This document shows, one piece after another, positions 1 through 5,035 of a stretch of 5,035 nucleotides of DNA. The DNA is from Marinilabiliales bacterium (lineage in GTDB: Bacteria > Bacteroidota > Bacteroidia > Bacteroidales > BM523): positions 1 through 5,035 of the forward strand of contig PKSZ01000490.1 in the NCBI GenBank assembly GCA_002869425.1. The letters are read 5' to 3'. The stretch's first letter is position 1; every line of letters starts with the position of its first letter. Made by a program: the position numbers and the translations under genes. A model generated the notes under the pieces. The model ran no database searches. It saw only the letters and a program-made list of their open reading frames with translations, and was not told where the DNA came from.

Positions 1-65
1 ACACTGCTAAGACTAGCCGTTAATATTACTAATATAATTAATGTTGAAATTATCTTTTTATTCAT
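1..65 (-). CDS. N-terminus of an exported protein (partial, cut by left edge)
   Basis: The minus strand reads from ATG at 65-63 to the window edge without a stop, giving 21 complete codons. The peptide begins MNKK, continues with a hydrophobic run rich in Ile, Leu and Val, and reaches Ala-Ser-Leu-Ser-Ser at the edge. This is the n-region plus h-region layout of a Sec signal peptide or N-terminal membrane anchor, with a possible cleavage region at the edge. Two further in-frame ATGs lie upstream at 80-78 and 89-87. The one at 65 is preferred because it places the two lysines directly before the hydrophobic core. The mature protein is outside the window, so no function can be given. The gene points away from the histidine kinase at 232. 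A lipoprotein signal is not visible in the part seen. Confidence 0.6.
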   Translation of the reverse strand, partial: MNKKIISTLIILVILTASLSS

Positions 66-71
66 AATTAG

Positions 72-221
72 TCCATCCATAGTTTTCATAAAGAAAACGA
101 TACTGACCACAATCAGGTAATAGAAATTTCTGAAGTTAAAGATTTCCTGCAAAACCTTACCAAAATATACTTCGAACATCAGGGTTACGCACCGCCTCTT
201 TTTGTTTATTTTGACGATTAA
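72..221 (+). pseudogene. Possible 3' remnant of a gene (C-terminus without a start)
   Basis: The frame ending at TAA 219-221 is open back to a TAG at 69-71. Its last 35 or so residues look protein-like: an acidic/amphipathic stretch (EISEVKDFLQNLTKIYF), then a proline-containing end finishing FVYFDD. Codon choice resembles that of the genes in the window, and the stretch is richer in G+C than the flanking DNA. There is no in-frame ATG, GTG or TTG, so as it stands it cannot be a normal gene. It could be the 3' end of a gene truncated by rearrangement, or a chance open frame in the region between the left-edge gene and the kinase. The complementary strand is also open here, which weakens the case. 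The family is not recognised. It ends 10 bases before the preferred kinase start. Confidence 0.3.
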
Positions 222-231
222 TTGTTTTCCA

Positions 232-2859
232 ATGGATAATGACAATACCCTTTCTTTAAATTCTATAGAAGATATTCCTTTTCCTTCTATAATAACAGAT
301 CTGGATTTAAATATATCAGACTACAATAAAGAATGGAAAAAGCAATTTGATGCTGATTTTCTTACATCTCATATGAATTTACAGGATTATTTTCAAAATA
401 ACCTAAGAAATATAATCAACAATAATACAACCAACTACTGCCTTGGATACTCCGTTAATACGAAGTTAAATAAGCAGACAGTCTGTAAAATTAAACCTAC
501 TGGCAAAGGACACTACATTTGGTTTTTTGTTCAAATACCTTGCTCCAATGAAAAAAGCCGTGTTGAGAATAATTTTCAGCATTGTCTCAACTTTCTGGAA
601 AACACCAATGATATAATATGGACAATGAATCTGGAGGGCAAGATGACTTATGTAAGTCCATCAGTGGTAAACTTTTTGGGCTATACAGTACAGGAACATA
701 TGAATCAACACTTTACTGATTATATGACCAAAGATTCCATTGAAATGGTTATGCAAAAGCTATCAACCTTAATGGAAGAGGTTCAAAAAGGCAAACCCAG
801 AGAAACAGACGAACAAAAAATATTTCAAATTGAATTTATCAGAAAAGATGGTAGTCATGGTTGGGCTGAAGTAAAAACACAAGCGCTCAGGGATCAGAAA
901 GATAATGTTATTGGCATCAACGGTGTAACAAGTGATATTACCGATAGAAAAATCAACAGAGATGCTTTGCAAGCTAGCGAGGAAAAGTATAGGTTGTTGG
1001 TGGAGAATTCTTCAGAGTTGATTGTTAAAATCAATAAAAAAGCTGAATTTCAATTTATTAGTAGCTCTTTCTGTGAGAAGTTTGGAGTAGAAGAAGAGAA
1101 AGTAATACAATCCAGCTTTGGTAGCTTTGTTTCTACACAGGCTCAAATTACCATCGATAAATTGATCGAATCATTAATATATCCACCCCATAGTTATTAT
1201 TTTGAAGATTTAGCTGCAACCAAAGATGGTGAAAGATGGATTTCATGGTCTTTCAAAGCAGTTCTTGATGCAGAAAACAATATAGACTTTTTCATTGGAG
1301 TTGGGCGAGATATCCACAAACAAAAGCTATCAGAAAAGGCTTTAATTGAAAGTGAAAGTAGGTACAGAACGCTGGCTGAAAATTCCGTTGCAGGTATAAC
1401 CATAGGCGATAATAACGATCAAATAACCTATGTAAACAAATCTTTTTGTGATTTAACGGGGTATTCTTCTGATGAATTAAAAACAATGCACTACAAAGAT
1501 TTAATTCATTATGATGATATCAATATCTATGAATTGGAACGGAATAAGCGAAAAAAAGGAGAAAACAGTGTTTACCAATCCAGAATTGTAGGTAAAAACG
1601 GTAAAATCAGTCATGTTCTTATATCAGCCTGTCCTCTTTTCGATAAGGATCTTAAACTTATTGAAAATATGGCTGTTTTGGTTGATATTTCAAGACTTAA
1701 AGAAACGGAAGAAAAACTAAAAGAAGCCGATAAACTAAAAACAGCTTTTCTTGCCAACATGAGTCATGAAATCAGGAATCCGATGAATGGCATCATAGGA
1801 TTTGCAGATCTCTTGCGCTTCCCCGATTTGTCTGAAGAACAAAAAAATGAATATGTAGATCTCATTACAAATAGTTGTCGCATCTTATTAAACCTTATTG
1901 AAGATATAATCGATATATCCAAAATTGAAGCAGGACAGTTACAAATAAAGAAAACGGATACCTACATCAATGATATAATGCGTGAATTATTCAAACATTA
2001 TAAAGAAAAGCAAGTTCAGGATGAAAAAGAACATATTATGCTAAATCTTGAACTGGGAAATGATTCCTCTGATTTTAAAATATTTACAGATGGATTCAGG
2101 TTGCGACAAATTCTATTAAACCTTATTGACAATGCTTTCAAATTCACAAAGGAAGGTTCAATCAATTATGGTTATCATATTAAAAAAGAATACATTGAAT
2201 TTTTTGTAAAAGATTCCGGAATAGGACTGCCTGAAGATAAAGTTAATATGATTTTTGACAGATTCCGACAGGTTGATGAAGACACGGCTATCCGAAAGTT
2301 TGGAGGTGCAGGTTTGGGCCTGTCAATTTCTAAAAGTTTGGTAGAACTTCTTGGCGGAAATATCACTGTTGAATCTGAATTACATAAAGGAACGCAATTT
2401 AAATTTACCATTCCTTACGTAATAGCAACAAGCACTGATTCTGAAAAATGTATCAGTAAAAATTCAAAACACACCGAATATTGCTGGAAAGATAAAACCA
2501 TTCTCATTGCAGAAGACGAACAAACCAATTACATATTTCTGGAAAAAGTATTAAAAAATACAGAAGTAAATATTCTATGGGTGAAAAACGGACTAGAAGC
2601 AATCAATAGCATTAAAAACAATCCGGAAATCAATTTGGTTTTATTGGATATAAAGATGCCTGTAATGAGTGGATATGAAGCTGTTGTTAAAATTAAAGAG
2701 ATAAGACCAGAAATTCCTGTTATTGCGCAAACTGCTTATGCAATGGCTGAAGAAAAGGAAAAAAGCATCCAGCTGGGATGCGACGACTACCTCACCAAAC
2801 CCATAAAGTCGAAATCGCTACTCCTGGCCATTAGCAATTATTTCGAAACACAATCCTGA
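232..2859 (+). CDS. Soluble multi-PAS hybrid sensor histidine kinase with C-terminal receiver
   Basis: An 875-residue cytoplasmic sensor kinase with no membrane segment. Domains in order: degenerate PAS-like region (about 12-108, including IPFPSIITDLDLNISDYNKEW); PAS 1 (115-240, ending DITDRK); PAS 2 (249-363); PAS 3 (374-490, with GYSSDEL); HisKA with H-box SHEIRNPMNG (phospho-acceptor His512); HATPase_c with N-box NLIDNAFKF (Asn630, Asn634), G1 DSGIG (661-665), F-box FDRF (675-678) and G2 GGAGLGL (691-697); and a receiver (about 755-870) with acidic pair Glu761/Asp762, phospho-acceptor Asp806 in LLDIKMP, Thr834 and Lys856. All catalytic residues are present, so it should autophosphorylate and pass the phosphate to its own receiver. 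No Hpt or output domain is fused. The PAS domains show no evident cofactor signature, so the ligand is unknown. ATG at 232 is chosen over an in-frame TTG at 202, because that start would overlap the preceding open frame and add ten residues with no domain. No Shine-Dalgarno sequence is visible. The stop abuts the convergent Crp/Fnr gene. Confidence 0.95.
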   Translation: MDNDNTLSLNSIEDIPFPSIITDLDLNISDYNKEWKKQFDADFLTSHMNLQDYFQNNLRNIINNNTTNYCLGYSVNTKLNKQTVCKIKPTGKGHYIWFFVQIPCSNEKSRVENNFQHCLNFLENTNDIIWTMNLEGKMTYVSPSVVNFLGYTVQEHMNQHFTDYMTKDSIEMVMQKLSTLMEEVQKGKPRETDEQKIFQIEFIRKDGSHGWAEVKTQALRDQKDNVIGINGVTSDITDRKINRDALQASEEKYRLLVENSSELIVKINKKAEFQFISSSFCEKFGVEEEKVIQSSFGSFVSTQAQITIDKLIESLIYPPHSYYFEDLAATKDGERWISWSFKAVLDAENNIDFFIGVGRDIHKQKLSEKALIESESRYRTLAENSVAGITIGDNNDQITYVNKSFCDLTGYSSDELKTMHYKDLIHYDDINIYELERNKRKKGENSVYQSRIVGKNGKISHVLISACPLFDKDLKLIENMAVLVDISRLKETEEKLKEADKLKTAFLANMSHEIRNPMNGIIGFADLLRFPDLSEEQKNEYVDLITNSCRILLNLIEDIIDISKIEAGQLQIKKTDTYINDIMRELFKHYKEKQVQDEKEHIMLNLELGNDSSDFKIFTDGFRLRQILLNLIDNAFKFTKEGSINYGYHIKKEYIEFFVKDSGIGLPEDKVNMIFDRFRQVDEDTAIRKFGGAGLGLSISKSLVELLGGNITVESELHKGTQFKFTIPYVIATSTDSEKCISKNSKHTEYCWKDKTILIAEDEQTNYIFLEKVLKNTEVNILWVKNGLEAINSIKNNPEINLVLLDIKMPVMSGYEAVVKIKEIRPEIPVIAQTAYAMAEEKEKSIQLGCDDYLTKPIKSKSLLLAISNYFETQS

Positions 2860-3543
2860 TTAACCGATTTCGCTGATTCGTTTAAGAAGATCTAAACTTA
2901 AAATATGAAGTACATTATTTTCCAAGCTCACGATACCATCATTTTGGAATTCCTTAAAGATTTTTATTGCACTTTCATTTGACATGCTGGTCAACTCAGC
3001 AAGATCTCTCCTTGTAAATGGAAATTCAAACCGGTCACTTTTAAATACTTCCATAGATAAATATAAAATGGCATCAGCCAAGCGACCATGAAGTTGTTTT
3101 TGTGTAAGACTGGCAAATCTTGAAAACACTTCACTTTCCGATTTATAAAGCTGATTTAAAAGCAATTCCAATGAATTTTCCGGATTTTTCAATAACAACT
3201 GGGCAAAAATATTTCGATCGATTTGACATACTTCGCCCTTACCTATAAATGAAGCCGAATAAAGATGCGTTTTGGTGCCAAATAAAGAAGCTGTTCCCAA
3301 AATCATTTCGGGATTGGCAATCTTAAGAATTAGATTTTTCGATGGAAATTCTTTATATATTTTGGTATAACCACTGTTAATGTAATATAAATGAGTTGAA
3401 AATGCCCCCTGCTTAAAAAGCATTTCATCCTTTTTAAAACCAATTCTAACCGTATTCTTGGAAATTATCTCTTTTGCTTCTTTTCCCTGATTAAAAACCG
3501 GACAAGACTTATTATCACAAGAAACACAAATATTTGCAGTCAA
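2860..3543 (-). CDS. Crp/Fnr-family transcriptional regulator with FNR-like cysteines
   Basis: A 227-residue DNA-binding regulator. The N-terminal segment carries Cys6, Cys9 and Cys14 (CVSCDNKSC). The cyclic-nucleotide-type beta-roll spans about 30-115 and is followed by a dimerisation helix (about 117-165). A winged helix-turn-helix runs from about 176 to 215, with recognition helix SNESAIKIFKEFQ. A fourth cysteine, Cys106 in EVCQI, falls where E. coli FNR has its cluster ligand Cys122 (MVCEI). The residues CRP uses for cAMP (Glu72, Arg82) align with Thr84 and Tyr95, so cAMP sensing is unlikely. An FNR-type Fe-S sensor of O2 or NO is the best guess, although N-terminal Cys motifs also occur in Bacteroidota relatives of unknown chemistry. 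In the recognition helix FNR's Glu is kept (Glu190), but its Ser and Arg align with Ile193 and Lys194, suggesting a different DNA target. The start is TTG at 3543-3541. No in-frame ATG precedes it, and the next Met (41) would lose all three N-terminal cysteines. Confidence 0.92.
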   Translation of the reverse strand: MTANICVSCDNKSCPVFNQGKEAKEIISKNTVRIGFKKDEMLFKQGAFSTHLYYINSGYTKIYKEFPSKNLILKIANPEMILGTASLFGTKTHLYSASFIGKGEVCQIDRNIFAQLLLKNPENSLELLLNQLYKSESEVFSRFASLTQKQLHGRLADAILYLSMEVFKSDRFEFPFTRRDLAELTSMSNESAIKIFKEFQNDGIVSLENNVLHILSLDLLKRISEIG

Positions 3544-3567
3544 TACTCTCGCATTTTATTATTTAGA

Positions 3568-3575
3568 CAAAGATA
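3568..3575 (-). promoter_or_regulatory. Predicted -7 promoter box for the Crp/Fnr gene
   Basis: On the minus strand this reads TATCTTTG, an exact match to the Bacteroidota -7 consensus TAnnTTTG. It would start transcription near 3561, about 18 bases before the TTG start codon. No TTTG-like -33 element is present at the usual distance. That position falls inside the inverted repeat at 3587-3606, which would fit a promoter controlled by a protein bound there. The consensus is short and A/T-rich, so chance matches occur. Confidence 0.45.
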
Positions 3576-3586
3576 AACTTATTTTT

Positions 3587-3606
3587 TTTCATATTAAAAT
3601 ATGAAA
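3587..3606. promoter_or_regulatory. Perfect 9-2-9 inverted repeat, candidate operator
   Basis: TTTCATATT, a two-base AA spacer, then AATATGAAA form a perfect palindrome with 9-bp arms. It lies in the 146-bp divergent region between the Crp/Fnr gene and the response-regulator gene. Its centre is about 35 bp upstream of the start site predicted from the Crp/Fnr -7 box and about 80 bp upstream of the one predicted for the response regulator. The length and two-fold symmetry suit a dimeric Crp/Fnr-type regulator. The sequence is neither the E. coli FNR box (TTGAT-N4-ATCAA) nor the CRP box (TGTGA-N6-TCACA). Its A/T-only core raises the chance of coincidence, but the C and G placed symmetrically near the arm ends are specific. 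It is too A/T-rich to be a credible terminator stem, and no gene ends here. Confidence 0.5.
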
Positions 3607-3664
3607 TAGATCAGATATTAAAACAAATCCACTACTCCTCTTAATATTGCAAAAACATTTTTTG

Positions 3665-3672
3665 TAATTTTG
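3665..3672 (+). promoter_or_regulatory. Predicted -7 promoter box for the response regulator gene
   Basis: TAATTTTG matches the Bacteroidota -7 consensus TAnnTTTG exactly and lies 17 bases before the ATG at 3690, implying a leader of roughly ten bases. The nearest TTG-like -33 candidate, ATTG at 3646-3649, is only 15 bases upstream of the box. That is closer than usual, so the -33 part is weak. Confidence 0.45.
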
Positions 3673-3689
3673 TTTAAAATTCAGTTATT

Positions 3690-4241
3690 ATGAATAAATC
3701 AAGAATTCTGGTAATAGACGATTCTTCCACAAATATTATGTTATTGAAGAATATATTTGAGGTAGAAGGCTTTGTGGTTTTCACAGCAGAAAGTGGAAAA
3801 CAAGCTTTGAAAATATTTGAAGCAAAAAAGCCAGATATTGTTTTACTGGATATTATGATGCCGGGAATGGATGGCTATGAGGTACTGAATGAAATCAGGA
3901 AAACAAAAACCGACGTTCCTGTATTGATGGTTACTGCAAAAAAAGAAGTAGCAGACATCAATAAATCATTTGAATTGGGCGCTACAGACTTTATTAAAAA
4001 ACCTTTTGATGTTCAGGTGCTGGTAGAAAAAGTAAAAAACCTACTACATAGTGCTAATGTTAAAGGCAAATCTGAATTCAATACTTTCATCCAAACAGAA
4101 ATAATTACAAACCTTGACAGTATCCTGGAAAAAATTCAAAACAAAATAAATAACTTTGACAAGGAAGAGCAAAAAGCATTGAGTGATATTGCTGTCAGGA
4201 CAAAAGAAATAAAAGATTACACAGATAAAATCAATTCCTGA
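3690..4241 (+). CDS. Receiver-domain response regulator with helical C-terminal tail
   Basis: A 183-residue cytoplasmic response regulator. The receiver domain (about 3-120) has acidic pocket Asp10/Asp11, phospho-acceptor Asp54 in LLDIMMPGMDG, the switch threonine Thr82 (MVTAKK), Phe101 at the aromatic switch position, and Lys104-Pro105 (KKPF). It therefore looks fully phosphorylatable. Residues 121-183 match no DNA-binding or enzymatic output domain I recognise. They form a charged, probably helical stretch (TNLDSILEKIQNKINNFDKEEQKALSDI) suited to dimerisation or to docking on a partner. The protein probably acts by protein-protein contact, like CheY or a phosphorelay shuttle, rather than as a transcription factor. 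The gene is divergent from the Crp/Fnr gene and lies 58 bases ahead of the membrane GAF sensor at 4300 on the same strand, so co-transcription and partnership are likely. ATG at 3690 is the natural start: the receiver's first strand begins five residues in, and a -7 box lies just upstream. Confidence 0.93.
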   Translation: MNKSRILVIDDSSTNIMLLKNIFEVEGFVVFTAESGKQALKIFEAKKPDIVLLDIMMPGMDGYEVLNEIRKTKTDVPVLMVTAKKEVADINKSFELGATDFIKKPFDVQVLVEKVKNLLHSANVKGKSEFNTFIQTEIITNLDSILEKIQNKINNFDKEEQKALSDIAVRTKEIKDYTDKINS

Positions 4242-4299
4242 GTACTGTCAGATTTTTTTTTCTTATTTTAGGGCTTTATTCAAAATTTGATTGTGGATT

Positions 4300-5035
4300 A
4301 TGGCAAAACATTTCAGTAAAAATCTGGATTTAAAAGTCACTTTAATTTCTATACCTATTCTTCTTTTTATTTATTTTATCATTCTTGGCGTAGCTCTGGA
4401 AATGATTGATATGCCTTACTCCTACGAAGGATTTATTGCTGTTCATAAAAGCAATTTTGTATTGTATGCAATTGAAATCATTTTTGTAGCCATCCCCATC
4501 ATTATTTTTATTTCATTAAAAGTATTCCTTTCAAAAAATAAAAAACTGATAAAATACGTAGACAATCAGAAAAAAAGAGAACAAAGTCTTCAGGCATTTG
4601 CTAACCAGCTAATAGATGGAAACATTGAAGCTTATTATGAAATTGACGATAGCAACGATGATAATATTGGTAGTAGCCTCATAAAACTTCGGGATCACCT
4701 TAAAAGCAAACAAAAAGAAGATTCTAAAAGACAAAAGGAAGACGAGCAGAGAAATTGGTCGACCAGTGGACAAGCAAAATTTGGTGAAATTCTAAGACAA
4801 GACAATGATAACCTGGAAGCTTTGTCTTTTAACATCGTTTCCAATCTGGTTAAATATCTTGACGCTAACCAGGGAGGCTTTTTCCTGATAAATGGAGAAG
4901 AAGAAGAGGAACGTTATTTTGAATTAACGGCCTGCTATGCATATGACAGAAAAAAATACAACGAAAAAAGAATTGACTGGGGCGATGGTTTAATTGGAGC
5001 CTGTGCATTAGAAATGGAAAGTATATATTTAACAG
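4300..5035 (+). CDS. Membrane sensor with two TM helices, HAMP-like region and GAF domain (partial at 3' edge)
   Basis: Open from ATG at 4300 to the window edge (245 codons plus one base), with the C-terminal part missing. After a short basic N-terminus come two membrane helices (about 13-33 and 54-77) separated by a loop of about 20 residues, too short for a folded periplasmic sensor domain. A HAMP-like stretch follows (about 97-145: LIDGNIEAYYEIDDSNDDNIG), then a polar, probably coiled-coil linker (138-160). A GAF domain begins near 172 (LSFNIVSNLVKYLDANQGGFFLIN) and reaches WGDGLIGAC at the edge. The segment NWSTSGQAKFGEILRQDND before the GAF domain is typical of Bacteroidota HAMP-GAF signalling proteins. 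The output domain lies beyond the window; a histidine kinase is the likeliest, with PAS or phosphatase modules as alternatives. The 58-base gap after the response regulator holds only a T9 run (4253-4261) and a weak AAAATTTG near-match to a -7 box, so the two genes are probably co-transcribed. Confidence 0.9.
   Translation, partial: MAKHFSKNLDLKVTLISIPILLFIYFIILGVALEMIDMPYSYEGFIAVHKSNFVLYAIEIIFVAIPIIIFISLKVFLSKNKKLIKYVDNQKKREQSLQAFANQLIDGNIEAYYEIDDSNDDNIGSSLIKLRDHLKSKQKEDSKRQKEDEQRNWSTSGQAKFGEILRQDNDNLEALSFNIVSNLVKYLDANQGGFFLINGEEEEERYFELTACYAYDRKKYNEKRIDWGDGLIGACALEMESIYLT

Noticed and set aside
202..231. TTG at 202 as the start of the hybrid kinase
   Set aside because: It would overlap the upstream open frame ending at 221 and adds ten residues with no domain content. 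ATG at 232 follows 10 bases after that stop and is the better start.
1887..2131. Direct repeat of TATTAAACCTTATTGA within the kinase gene (near 1887 and 2114)
   Set aside because: Both copies encode the common kinase sequence LLNLI followed by Glu or Asp, in the HisKA and N-box regions. This is coincidence of motif and codon choice, not a repeat element.
769..2411. Several short minus-strand open frames of 64-78 codons inside the kinase gene
   Set aside because: They lie antisense within well-supported kinase domains, have no recognisable protein features, and are shadows of the coding strand.
2860..2885. Imperfect inverted repeat TTAACCGA / TCGTTTAA at the convergent junction, possible bidirectional terminator
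   Set aside because: It has 8-bp arms with one mismatch and a 10-base loop, is mostly A/T, has no adjacent T tract, and lies within the coding end of the Crp/Fnr gene.
4238..4261. Possible intrinsic terminator after the response regulator (CTGA/TCAG stem plus T9)
   Set aside because: The stem is only 4 bp with a 6-base loop and includes the stop codon. This is too weak to call despite the T run, and the next gene follows closely on the same strand.
4282..4289. AAAATTTG as a -7 box for the GAF sensor gene
   Set aside because: It has one mismatch at the important first T of TAnnTTTG and no -33 element. Co-transcription with the preceding gene is simpler.

Overview
The window is AT-rich, uses A/T-ending codons, shows no clear Shine-Dalgarno sequences, and has TAnnTTTG-type -7 boxes upstream of two genes. 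Together with the protein types, this points to a Bacteroidota chromosome (Bacteroidia/Cytophagia-like). That assignment is inferred from style and protein families; no marker gene is present. The theme of the window is signal transduction.

Layout from left to right. (1) At the left edge a minus-strand gene is cut after its N-terminus. Only a signal-peptide-like start is visible (ATG at 65). (2) A stretch between 72 and 221 reads on the plus strand as a protein-like C-terminus without any usable start codon. It may be a gene remnant. (3) A soluble hybrid histidine kinase (232-2859, +) has a degenerate PAS-like N-terminus, three PAS domains, HisKA, HATPase and a C-terminal receiver. (4) A Crp/Fnr-family regulator (2860-3543, -) abuts the kinase tail-to-tail with no base between the stop codons. 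It has four cysteines placed as in FNR. (5) A 146-bp divergent intergenic region (3544-3689) carries a -7 box for each direction and a perfect 9+2+9 inverted repeat. (6) A receiver-domain response regulator with a helical C-terminal tail follows (3690-4241, +). (7) Next is the first 245 codons of a two-pass membrane protein with a HAMP-like region and a GAF domain (4300 to the right edge, +). It probably belongs with the response regulator.

Working model (inference). The Crp/Fnr protein senses redox, O2 or NO through a metal cluster. It may bind the palindrome between its own gene and the response-regulator/GAF-sensor pair, coupling a transcriptional sensor to a phosphorelay. The hybrid kinase has no Hpt domain and no output domain, so its phosphoryl group must pass to an Hpt protein elsewhere or its receiver must act as a modulator. 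The families are all known; the arrangement and the cysteine/operator combination are the parts worth a second look.
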